Source: an uncultured Bacteroidales bacterium (GTDB lineage: Bacteria; Bacteroidota; Bacteroidia; Bacteroidales; UBA932). From it: DNA of 32,735 nucleotides. This document shows positions 26,271-32,735 of this stretch, one piece after another (positions within the stretch are counted from its first letter, which is position 1; every line of letters starts with the position of its first letter). Below the pieces are notes generated by a model that saw nothing but the letters and a program-made list of their open reading frames with translations, was not told the DNA's origin and searched no databases. Where the stretch lies: positions 1 to 32,735 of the forward strand of contig CAJGBW010000014.1 of assembly GCA_904501835.1 (NCBI GenBank), written 5' to 3'. The translations under genes were made by a program, and so were the position numbers.

Positions 26271-26831
26271 TTATTTTACGATTGCACCAAAAGCTTTGAT
26301 AATGGAACATTTAAGAATGGCATGAGGCCATACGCTATACAATTTGCAATAGGCATCATACACAGCATTCTGAACAGACTTGCAACCCCCTTTGGCAGCA
26401 CAAGTACTTTCAGGAACGCTCCAATCACGCTCGCGACCTTTTACATAAGAGCCACACTCCTCACACCACACGTTCTTCTCGATGGTATGGTAAATGTTCT
26501 GAGCGATAGCAAGCACACTTTCATCTTTCACCACCTTTACGAAATCTGCCAAAGCAGCGATGGCATAAGCCTGTGCCAAAGTCTTCTTGGAAGCATTGTC
26601 GCGCTCTCCATTGGCGTCAACAGACTGATAAACGCCGCCGAATTTATTATCGATAAAATGATTTACGAAATAATCCTTTGCATTGATAGCAGCCAAAAGA
26701 TCCTCCTGACGGCCTCCTTCATGATAAAGGGCCACCAACACCTGGATTTTACGAGCGTATGCAATAGAGTCAAGTGGATTCGCATTTTTTACCACCTCAA
26801 ACAGTTCTTTGGTTACGGTATTTTCAGTCAT
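26271..26831 (-). CDS. AGE-family (N-acylglucosamine 2-epimerase-like) protein, half length
   Basis: This 186-residue protein has no signal peptide and looks helical. The stretch FIDNKFGGVYQSVDANGER (59-77), then K83 and QAYAIAALADFVKVV, resembles the alpha/alpha-barrel repeats of AGE epimerases and cellobiose 2-epimerases (GGxYxxxDxDGxxxxxxK...QAFAIYALAEY). A second repeat-like stretch, CGSYVKGRERDW, then K151 and QNAVYDAYCKLY, fits the next part. AGE enzymes are about 400 residues, so half the barrel is missing. Six cysteines lie in the last third: C123, C126, C144, C150, C162 and C175. The first four have C-x2-C-x17-C-x5-C spacing, which might bind metal. The gene has a good -7 box and leads the cdaA cluster. 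Family membership is moderately supported; function is unknown. Confidence 0.6.
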   Translation of the reverse strand: MTENTVTKELFEVVKNANPLDSIAYARKIQVLVALYHEGGRQEDLLAAINAKDYFVNHFIDNKFGGVYQSVDANGERDNASKKTLAQAYAIAALADFVKVVKDESVLAIAQNIYHTIEKNVWCEECGSYVKGRERDWSVPESTCAAKGGCKSVQNAVYDAYCKLYSVWPHAILKCSIIKAFGAIVK

Positions 26832-26857
26832 AGTCGTATAATTTTAATATGGTTTCT

Positions 26858-26865
26858 CAAAGTTA
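26858..26865 (-). promoter_or_regulatory. Promoter -7 box for the AGE-like/cdaA cluster
   Basis: On the minus strand TAACTTTG (plus-strand CAAAGTTA) matches TAnnTTTG, 26 bases before the ATG at 26831. It sits inside an imperfect inverted repeat (26853-26881) in the short gap after the S46 peptidase gene. No convincing -33 element is visible. Confidence 0.6.
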
Positions 26866-26885
26866 ATAAAAAACTTAGAAATTCT

Positions 26886-28994
26886 TTACATTTTTTCAAG
26901 TTCTTTCAGGATTCTTTTCATGTGGGCATATTTATCCAGCGTCCACAACACATAACGAATATCCACACTCACACACTTATTATATTCAAGCGTATAATCT
27001 ACATCACTGGCCAGAGACTCACTATTACCATCAAACGCCAGACCGATTAGCTCTCCCCGGCCATTCAAAACCGGCGAACCGGAGTTTCCACCAGAAATAT
27101 CGTTATCGCTGAGGAAATTCACATACATGGTCTCGCGTCCTCCTGCACCCCAATGCCCTTTTCCTCGCAAAGCTTTCTTCAAAGCCGTTTTCACATCTTT
27201 ACGAAGACGGAATTCATACACATCCGGATTTTCCTTTTCCAGAATTTGGGCAGGATAGGTAAAACAAGGCTTGTTGATACTGCCATCCGCAGGAGCCAAA
27301 GGGCCAACCGTGCCATAGGTCAAACGCAAAGTAGAATTGGCATCGGGATATTGAGGCTGCTTTTTATCCAACCTCATGGCATACAGAGCCTGCTTGTATT
27401 CACGATTCAAATCCTGCAACTGACGAGACAAAGTCAAGTCGTTGAAACGAGCAATCTTCAAACTGGTAAAGAATTGATACAGAGGGTCGTTTGCAAGAGA
27501 ATCCGCCCACTGCGCGCGCTGCAAACTATCCGCAAAGGCAAAGCGACCATCCGTCAGCATACTGCGGTCCCAAACAGCCGCTACCATCTGGTCATAATCG
27601 CCTTGATAGCGCGCATAGAGTTCTTTATGACAATCCGCCATCAACGCCTCGTCCATTTTCTCATACCACGTACGCAAGGAAAAATCAAACACTCGGCGTT
27701 CTGTAGGCAAATCAATCGCCTCCCACTCCTTATCGTTCCAGCGGGAGCCTTTGGCGGAAAGACGGGTCGCAATCACCGCCAAAGGTGTCGAACGGAACAT
27801 AACTTCCTGGAACACAATCCTATTTCTTGCCAACTTGGCTGATTCCTTATAGGCCTTATCCAAATCCGCCAAAAGACTTCCCCAACGAGCCGCGCGGGCT
27901 GAATCCGCCTCAATCCACACCTGCAATTCTTTCTCCAACTCCTGCTTTTTCGCCACCACCGAGAAACGGTCGCAACACTCTTTCTGCATTCTTTGGAATT
28001 CGTGTACATTGCTGTAAGTGAAGTATTTATCCGAATATTTCAAACGAACCACCTCATCTTTATTCATCTGATCTTTGATAATACGAAGACGCTCTCCACG
28101 GATTTCATTGGTCAGGGGGAGGGTGACGGTCTGCTTATAGTCCACCTCAAAAGAAGAAGAGTAACGGTCGGTGCTGCCGGGATAGCCCATCACCATCGCA
28201 AAATCGCCCTCACGAATGGCTCGCTTGGCTATTTTCAAAGGATTGGCGCAATGCAAAGGGATATTTTCTTTTGCATATTGGGCCGGAGAGCCATCGGGAG
28301 CCGTATAGACACGATACATAGCAAAATCACACTTTTGCTGGGGCCATTGCCAATTGTCTATATCCCCTCCAAAAGAGGCCATACAGATAGGCGGAGCGGC
28401 CACCAAACGTACGTCATGATACTCCTGATACAGACAGATATAGTATTTACTGCCGCCCCACATAGAAGCAAGCGACGCCATCATACCACTTTCCTTTTCA
28501 TATTTCTTCTCCATGTGGAAAGCCAATTTACGAGCCCCCACGGAAGGAATACCGGGCAAACCTTTTTTGATAATTTCCTGCGCCTCTTCTGTCACATCGA
28601 TGACCTTACGCAAGAACTGCACACTTTTACCTTCTATAGGAATCTCATCCACATCTTTATATGCCCAATAACCGCCCTCCAAATAATTGCATTGAGGCGT
28701 ACTGAGACGATACAAATCGGAATATGCGCAATGGTGATTGGTTATGAGCAGGCCTTCCTTGGAGATAATACTTCCCGTACAACCAAAATCCAAAGAAACC
28801 ACTGCATCCGCCAAAGAAGTTCCCGGCGCCTCGCTATTATAAATTTCACGAGCCGAAAGCTCCAATCCGCGCTCCTGCATCTTCTTTTCCAACGCTTCGT
28901 TTAGGGAATGAATCATCCACATTCCCTCGTCTGCCAACAGGACAAACGTCGAGGAGAGCAACAGCGCAACGGTAAATACAAATTTTCTCAACAT
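26886..28994 (-). CDS. S46 family dipeptidyl-peptidase, DPP7-like
   Basis: This 702-residue protein has a signal peptide (about 1-21, cleavage after LLA before DEGMW). The DEGMW opening is usual for S46 peptidases. The chymotrypsin-like double barrel supplies His in TNHHCAY (residues 87/88), Asp in FGGDIDNWQWP, and Ser638 in GGNSGSPVLNG. S46 enzymes release dipeptides from the N-termini of oligopeptides in the periplasm, feeding peptide-fermenting Bacteroidetes. At the position that separates the subfamilies, the sequence reads AFDGNSES with Gly656. This matches DPP7 (hydrophobic P1) rather than DPP11, which has arginine there for Asp/Glu. The gene starts 12 bases after the iron-sulfur membrane protein gene and probably shares its transcript. 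Confidence 0.93.
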   Translation of the reverse strand: MLRKFVFTVALLLSSTFVLLADEGMWMIHSLNEALEKKMQERGLELSAREIYNSEAPGTSLADAVVSLDFGCTGSIISKEGLLITNHHCAYSDLYRLSTPQCNYLEGGYWAYKDVDEIPIEGKSVQFLRKVIDVTEEAQEIIKKGLPGIPSVGARKLAFHMEKKYEKESGMMASLASMWGGSKYYICLYQEYHDVRLVAAPPICMASFGGDIDNWQWPQQKCDFAMYRVYTAPDGSPAQYAKENIPLHCANPLKIAKRAIREGDFAMVMGYPGSTDRYSSSFEVDYKQTVTLPLTNEIRGERLRIIKDQMNKDEVVRLKYSDKYFTYSNVHEFQRMQKECCDRFSVVAKKQELEKELQVWIEADSARAARWGSLLADLDKAYKESAKLARNRIVFQEVMFRSTPLAVIATRLSAKGSRWNDKEWEAIDLPTERRVFDFSLRTWYEKMDEALMADCHKELYARYQGDYDQMVAAVWDRSMLTDGRFAFADSLQRAQWADSLANDPLYQFFTSLKIARFNDLTLSRQLQDLNREYKQALYAMRLDKKQPQYPDANSTLRLTYGTVGPLAPADGSINKPCFTYPAQILEKENPDVYEFRLRKDVKTALKKALRGKGHWGAGGRETMYVNFLSDNDISGGNSGSPVLNGRGELIGLAFDGNSESLASDVDYTLEYNKCVSVDIRYVLWTLDKYAHMKRILKELEKM

Positions 28995-29006
28995 ACTTTT
29001 CTACGC

Positions 29007-31049
29007 TTATTCGGTAACAGGGAAAGTAACACCCTCTTTTCTAAATACCAGACGGGGTTTTTCCTGACGAACATCATCTACCTTATAAGTAATGGTCCAC
29101 ATTTCCTCTTGCAACAAAGACCAGATTTTCTCGGCGGTTGCAGGTGCCGCATAACGAATCTGCAAGGCCGGAACATATTCCTTATTCAAGGTCAATTTCA
29201 TAGAAATAATACCCTCTTCGCGGGAAATATGATTACTCAAGAAAGGAAGAGCGCGACGCACAATGGGCTTCTGATAATTGGTGTCCGCCAATTCGTAGAT
29301 AAACTGTTTCTTGCCGGCATACTGCTCAGCGCGCTTGCGTACCACTTTTTGTCCGTCCGCTCCATCATAACGTCCGTTGTAGGTCGCATAGAAGCCATCG
29401 AACATTTTCTCAAGAAACTCGGTAGTCGCCACGCTATCCACACCCTCTTCCATACGGACAAATTCCAGATTCATCGGAGTCTTTTTCACGCCACCGCCGT
29501 GCACAGGCATATCCAGACTCTCGCGATTGACGATTTCCTTAAACCATTCTTTATCAAGTTGCTCAGACGGATCGGCAAAGACACGCACACGAACAGGGCA
29601 ATCAAATTCAGACTCCACACCATAAATTTTCTTGTCGGTGTTACGCATCTGCAAGCCAAGGTAGTTCAAATCGAACTTATCATACATTTTTTCCACACGT
29701 ATGGTATAAACCTTCAACGAAGGAATCTCATAGGGATTCGGAGAAGATACACGGAAACGAGAAGGCACGAAAATAAGCTGCTGAAGTTTCTCTTCGCTGA
29801 TTTTCGCAGGGTCATACAACACCACAATACGATGTTTGCCCACATAGGTCTTCACGCCATAGACGCCGGGAACTTTTTCCATTCTCGCCTTGAAAGCCAT
29901 GGAACTACCGAAACATTTGATGGTTCGCAATCCGGACATTTCCATTTTTTCGAGTTTGGATTCGTCCACATTTTCCATATTCCAAGTCTCGTCAATGGTC
30001 GGAAGTTCAAACTGATTACCAAAACAGAACGCAGCTACCAACAGGATAATCGCCAAGAAAGCGGGCAACATACGACGCAGACAAGAGGCTTTTTTCACGG
30101 GCTTGCACACGCTGAAATTCAAGGCTTTCCGCGCACAAACGCCAATACAATCGCCACAGAGGGTACAATCCACAGAATCTACTCTTGAACCGAAGCTACC
30201 AATGCTTACCTGATAAGGGCAACGTTTGGAGCAAAGTCCGCATTTGTTGCAAAGCTGCTCATCACGCACGAGATGAATCGCTTGGAATTTGGGTTTGGAA
30301 TGGAACGCCTCCAACAAATAGGCCACCAAACAGAAAGTCGCCAAAATCCACACCCAATGCACGGATACACCCAGCAAAGAGAGCACCCAGAATACTAGCA
30401 ACACCAATCCCAAGGGGAGATAGAATTTCAAGCTGTTGCTGGCGGCTCCGAGGGGGCAGATATAGCGGCACCAGAATCGGTCGATAAAAAAGCCCAGCAC
30501 AATCACCAACGCCACAATCACGATGCTCAACCACAGGATAATTTCACCTTGGAAACCGGTCGCCACGGCATAATAAGGGTCAATTTTCTTGCAGAACAAC
30601 TCACTGGAAGAGCAAGTCATATAAAATATAAGGAAAAGAAGACCGTACTTAATCACACGAAGAATACGGTCTGCCACTCCGAAAGACTTGATTTTGATAG
30701 CTTTGATGCGTAGCGCGCGGCGGGCTTCCGTCAGCAAGTCTTCTACCGTTCCGATCGGGCACAGGTATGAACAGAATAATTTACCGAGGAAGATGACGGT
30801 CGCGGCGAGTGCCAAGCCCATCACAATCTGCATGGTCGTCATGCTGCAAGGGAGAGAACCTCTCACCAAATAGGTACAAAACGCTTGCAAACCTCCCATC
30901 GGGCAATACGCCTCGGGGTCTGCTTTTTCCATTTCGGGAAAAACAAGTCCTGCCAATCCTGTCAGAAAAAACAGAATAGCAGCCAAAGCCGTCCACTGCA
31001 TAATGTATTTAGGCAGATTACGGACAGGGAATGATTTTCTTTTTGACAT
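29007..31049 (-). CDS. Polytopic 4Fe-4S membrane protein (NapH/NosR-like) with HMA-like C-terminal modules
   Basis: The preferred ATG at 31049 gives 680 residues. Membrane helices surround YCPMGGLQAF (C49) and two CxxxCP motifs, CSYLCPIG (C93) and CRYICPLG (C194), as in NapH/NosR/CcoG-type proteins. Two ferredoxin clusters follow: CNKCGLCSKRCP from C267 and CTLCGDCIGVC from C295. Another helix is near 327-347. The rest (about 370-680) is soluble. Residues 372-427 look like a heavy-metal-associated fold (C379, then KVPGVYGVKTYV and VVLYDPAKISEEKLQQLI), but CxxC is reduced to CFGS. A similar pattern recurs at about 445-507 and perhaps 620-665. The protein likely moves electrons across the membrane; partner and substrate are unknown. 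An upstream in-frame extension to 31238 runs through the promoter and was rejected. Confidence 0.85.
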   Translation of the reverse strand: MSKRKSFPVRNLPKYIMQWTALAAILFFLTGLAGLVFPEMEKADPEAYCPMGGLQAFCTYLVRGSLPCSMTTMQIVMGLALAATVIFLGKLFCSYLCPIGTVEDLLTEARRALRIKAIKIKSFGVADRILRVIKYGLLFLIFYMTCSSSELFCKKIDPYYAVATGFQGEIILWLSIVIVALVIVLGFFIDRFWCRYICPLGAASNSLKFYLPLGLVLLVFWVLSLLGVSVHWVWILATFCLVAYLLEAFHSKPKFQAIHLVRDEQLCNKCGLCSKRCPYQVSIGSFGSRVDSVDCTLCGDCIGVCARKALNFSVCKPVKKASCLRRMLPAFLAIILLVAAFCFGNQFELPTIDETWNMENVDESKLEKMEMSGLRTIKCFGSSMAFKARMEKVPGVYGVKTYVGKHRIVVLYDPAKISEEKLQQLIFVPSRFRVSSPNPYEIPSLKVYTIRVEKMYDKFDLNYLGLQMRNTDKKIYGVESEFDCPVRVRVFADPSEQLDKEWFKEIVNRESLDMPVHGGGVKKTPMNLEFVRMEEGVDSVATTEFLEKMFDGFYATYNGRYDGADGQKVVRKRAEQYAGKKQFIYELADTNYQKPIVRRALPFLSNHISREEGIISMKLTLNKEYVPALQIRYAAPATAEKIWSLLQEEMWTITYKVDDVRQEKPRLVFRKEGVTFPVTE

Positions 31050-31057
31050 AAAATTCT

Positions 31058-31065
31058 TAACTTTG
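31058..31065 (+). promoter_or_regulatory. Promoter -7 box for the 31114 gene and pheS
   Basis: TAACTTTG fits TAnnTTTG exactly and lies about 49 bases before the ATG at 31114. It faces the minus-strand -7 box at 31098-31105, so the two leaders would overlap by some 20 bases. No strong -33 element is seen. Confidence 0.6.
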
Positions 31066-31097
31066 CGAAATTCGTATAATACGTAAAATAGATTAGG

Positions 31098-31105
31098 CAA
31101 ATTTA
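31098..31105 (-). promoter_or_regulatory. Promoter -7 box for the iron-sulfur membrane protein gene
   Basis: On the minus strand TAAATTTG (plus-strand CAAATTTA) fits TAnnTTTG and lies about 49 bases before the ATG at 31049. A TTG stands 16 bases further upstream, slightly closer than the usual -33 spacing. The box supports the 31049 start and argues against the longer reading frame. Confidence 0.55.
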
Positions 31106-31113
31106 CGAAATAT

Positions 31114-31527
31114 ATGACATACAACCATAAAAACATTTTCGTCTTTTTCATTTCTTTGATTTTTCTTTTTGCGGGCGCTGATTTACGTGCCCAGCAAAAT
31201 GGAGGACAGGAGTTGGATGTGGACGAGGTGGCAGCCAAGGAAGCGGAACGCTTGGGCGAACTGCTTGAGATGGAATACTGGCAGATTTTTTATGCGGATT
31301 CCATCCTGCGACACGATTATGGTTGTCTGAACCAAGAGATTCTACAGATGCGCAAAGATCGTATCAGTCAGAACGAATTATATCAGCGTGTCCAGGACAA
31401 ATGGACGGAAAAAGCAGATAATGCTTTGAAAAAAATCCTGACACCGGAGCAATGGAATAAGTATTTGAAAGATGGCGCCGGTCGAAGAATCAGAGAAAGA
31501 GAAAAAAGAAAAAAAGGTAGATATTGA
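31114..31527 (+). CDS. Small secreted or periplasmic protein of unknown function
   Basis: This 137-residue protein begins with a signal peptide. A basic start is followed by a hydrophobic core IFVFFISLIFLFAGA, with likely cleavage after LRA before QQ (residue 26). The mature part is charged and appears wholly helical, with ELLEMEYWQIFYADSILRHDYG, then LYQRVQDKWTEKADNALKKILTPEQWNKYLK. The last of these resembles the closing helix of periplasmic Spy- or DUF4890-like helical proteins, where an LTPEQxxKY motif is common. It ends in a very basic tail rich in R, K and E. I do not recognise a specific family. Its TGA is one base from the pheS ATG, so it shares pheS transcription. A good -7 box lies 49 bases upstream. 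Confidence 0.75.
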   Translation: MTYNHKNIFVFFISLIFLFAGADLRAQQNGGQELDVDEVAAKEAERLGELLEMEYWQIFYADSILRHDYGCLNQEILQMRKDRISQNELYQRVQDKWTEKADNALKKILTPEQWNKYLKDGAGRRIREREKRKKGRY

Positions 31528-31528
31528 T

Positions 31529-32566
31529 ATGAAAGAGAAAATCGAGCAGATTCTGGGAGAAATTGAGGCCCTGAAATGCACTACGGCAGCAGAAGTTGAA
31601 GAAGCCCGCATCCGTTTATTGGGAAAGAAAGGTACGATTACCGCGCTTTTTGAGGAGTTCCGTACAGTAGCTCCGGAGTTAAAGAGGGAATTCGGCCAGA
31701 AACTGAACCAATTGAAAAATGCTGCAGCAGCCAAAATTGAGGAGTTGAAAGCCAATGCGGGTGCTGCGGCTGGTGGCAAAAATGGTGGCAGTGGCGAAGA
31801 TTTGAGTCGTCCGGGTGACGATTTTCCTTTGGGTTCTCGCCATCCTGTAAGTATCGTGCGCGAAGAGATTGTGGAGATTTTCCGCAAATTCGGCTACGAC
31901 GTGGCTGAAGGCCCCGAAGTGGAAGATGATTACCACGTATTTGAAGCCTTGAACTTCCCGCCGGAGCATCCTGCCCGCGAAATGCAGGACACCTTCTTTG
32001 TTACAAACAATCAGGAGAAAAATCCCATTTTGCTTCGCACTCACACTTCTTGTGTGCAGGTTCGTTGTATGGAGACGATGCCGCTTCCTATTCGCGTGGT
32101 ATGCCCGGGTCGTGTATTCCGCAATGAGGCGATTTCGGCGCGTGCACACTGTATTTTCCATCAGGTAGAGGGCTTGTACATTGATGAAAATGTCACTTTC
32201 GCCGATATGAAGCAGTCTATCTTGCTTTTCGCTCGTGAAATGTTCGGTCCCGAGACGCAAATCCGCATGCGTCCTTCCTACTTCCCCTTCACGGAGCCTT
32301 CGGCAGAGGTAGACGTAAGTTGCAATATCTGCCACGGCAAGGGTTGTAATGTCTGCAAGGGCACCGGTTGGTTGGAGATTTTGGGCTGCGGCATGGTGGA
32401 CCCGAATGTCTTGGAGGCCAGCGGTATCGATTCTAAAAAATACAGCGGTTTCGCTTTCGGTATGGGTGTCGAGCGCATCGCGATGCTCAAATGGCAGGTG
32501 AAAGACCTTCGCCACTACTTCGAAAACGACCTCCGTTTCCTCTCCGAATTCGAGAATAATATCTAA
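31529..32566 (+). CDS. pheS: Phenylalanine--tRNA ligase alpha subunit
   Basis: This is the 345-residue catalytic subunit of the (alpha-beta)2 class II synthetase. The N-terminal coiled coil (1-90) binds tRNA. HPVSIVREEIVEIFRKFGY starts the catalytic core, with FPPEHPAREMQDTFFV after it. Motif 2 is GRVFRNEAISARAHCIFHQVEG and motif 3 is GFAFGMGVERIAMLKW. A C-x2-C-x4-C-x2-C knuckle (C265, C268, C273, C276) lies before GTGWLEILGCGMV, a Cys-rich insert seen in many Bacteroidetes PheS. The ATG at 31529 is one base past the stop of the preceding gene; an in-frame opening from 31472 lies inside that gene and was rejected. pheT is not next on this strand within the window. Confidence 0.96.
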   Translation: MKEKIEQILGEIEALKCTTAAEVEEARIRLLGKKGTITALFEEFRTVAPELKREFGQKLNQLKNAAAAKIEELKANAGAAAGGKNGGSGEDLSRPGDDFPLGSRHPVSIVREEIVEIFRKFGYDVAEGPEVEDDYHVFEALNFPPEHPAREMQDTFFVTNNQEKNPILLRTHTSCVQVRCMETMPLPIRVVCPGRVFRNEAISARAHCIFHQVEGLYIDENVTFADMKQSILLFAREMFGPETQIRMRPSYFPFTEPSAEVDVSCNICHGKGCNVCKGTGWLEILGCGMVDPNVLEASGIDSKKYSGFAFGMGVERIAMLKWQVKDLRHYFENDLRFLSEFENNI

Positions 32567-32617
32567 TTGGGCGCTGCGGGTACTGCGGGCGTTACGGATG
32601 CTGCGCCAGAGAACAAA

Positions 32618-32659
32618 CACCATCGCTCCTTTTTTTACGCATTTTTGGAAGCGATGGTG
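32618..32659. terminator. Inverted repeat between convergent genes, probable terminator
   Basis: CACCATCGCT (32618-32627) is perfectly complementary to AGCGATGGTG (32650-32659) around a 22-base T-rich loop. On the minus strand TTTGTT follows the stem; on the plus strand no T run follows. It lies 51 bases after pheS and about 30 bases downstream of a minus-strand stop codon, so it may end one or both transcripts. Confidence 0.55.
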
Positions 32660-32666
32660 GTGGAAT

Positions 32667-32695
32667 GTAAGCGGAGCTGCCTTGGCTGCGCTTAC
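32667..32695. terminator. Second hairpin between pheS and the convergent gene
   Basis: GTAAGCG (32667-32673) pairs with CGCTTAC (32689-32695), with inner AGC/GCT pairing possible. On the plus strand TCTTTATT follows, giving a moderate intrinsic terminator for pheS. It overlaps the final codon of the minus-strand frame at 32692. Confidence 0.5.
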
Positions 32696-32735
32696 TCTTT
32701 ATTGGAATACAACTCATCGAAGAAATTCTTATAAC
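32692..32735 (-). CDS. C-terminal end of a probable minus-strand protein (start outside window)
   Basis: On the minus strand one frame is open from the window edge and ends at TAA (32694-32692), giving YKNFFDELYSNKE. The helical, charged composition and the hairpins just downstream suggest a real gene end. Thirteen residues are too few to identify a family, and a chance open frame is possible. Confidence 0.35.
   Translation of the reverse strand, partial: YKNFFDELYSNKE

Noticed and set aside
28908..30188. 426-codon plus-strand frame opposite the S46 and iron-sulfur genes
   Set aside because: It spans two genes with clear catalytic and cluster motifs on the other strand; its own sequence is histidine-, phenylalanine- and arginine-rich without domain pattern.
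31050..31238. N-terminal extension of the iron-sulfur protein from 31238
   Set aside because: It runs through the -7 box and leader and overlaps the signal-peptide gene on the other strand; the 31049 ATG leads straight into the first membrane helix.
31472..31528. Upstream start for PheS at 31472
   Set aside because: It lies in the preceding gene and adds a lysine- and glutamate-rich stretch not found in PheS; 31529 gives normal length.

Overview
The window looks like a core chromosomal segment of a Bacteroidota bacterium, most likely of the order Bacteroidales. The evidence is: promoter -7 boxes of the form TAnnTTTG before several genes; a PASTA-tailed FtsI and a Bacteroidetes-type FtsL-like protein; an S46 dipeptidyl-peptidase; a short ManC without an isomerase domain; and a PheS with a four-cysteine insert. 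I cannot name the genus. I see no insertion sequence, prophage, CRISPR array, tRNA or rRNA.

Layout. Positions 1-330 hold the 3' end of an organophosphate:phosphate antiporter-like MFS gene, followed by an intrinsic terminator. From 523 to 18135 runs one tightly packed plus-strand operon of 15 genes: mraZ-rsmH-ftsL-ftsI-murE-mraY-murD-ftsW-murG-murC-ftsQ-ftsA-ftsZ-gltX-truB. No internal gap exceeds 45 bases and many joints are ATGA overlaps. This is the division and cell wall (dcw) cluster with a glutamyl-tRNA synthetase and a tRNA pseudouridine synthase attached. Its leader (331-522) carries four TGGAA repeats at an exact 10-base period just before the -7 box, a good candidate for the MraZ operator.

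From 26831 down to 18172 the minus strand carries a second packed cluster: an epimerase-like half protein, cdaA (c-di-AMP synthesis), mutS2, a YraN-family nuclease, manC (GDP-mannose) and a large AsmA-like protein. From 31049 to 26886, also minus, an iron-sulfur membrane protein with HMA-like C-terminal modules is followed 12 bases later by a DPP7-like S46 peptidase. From 31114 to 32566, plus, a small secreted protein abuts pheS. The window ends in a hairpin-rich convergent region and the last codons of a probable minus-strand gene.

How the genes work together. MurC, MurD and MurE build the UDP-MurNAc-peptide, MraY and MurG make lipids I and II, and FtsW and FtsI polymerise and cross-link septal wall. 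FtsL, FtsQ, FtsA and FtsZ form the divisome, and MraZ and RsmH sit at the head as regulator and 16S rRNA methyltransferase. murF, ddl and murB are not in the window.

Most of the window is ordinary housekeeping DNA, and I do not see a clear undescribed system. The points most worth a second look are the single-base frameshift in ftsQ, the MraZ-box array, unusual residues in the FtsZ nucleotide site and in MurE, the truncated cysteine-bearing epimerase-like protein upstream of cdaA, and the ferredoxin/HMA-like fusion next to the S46 peptidase.
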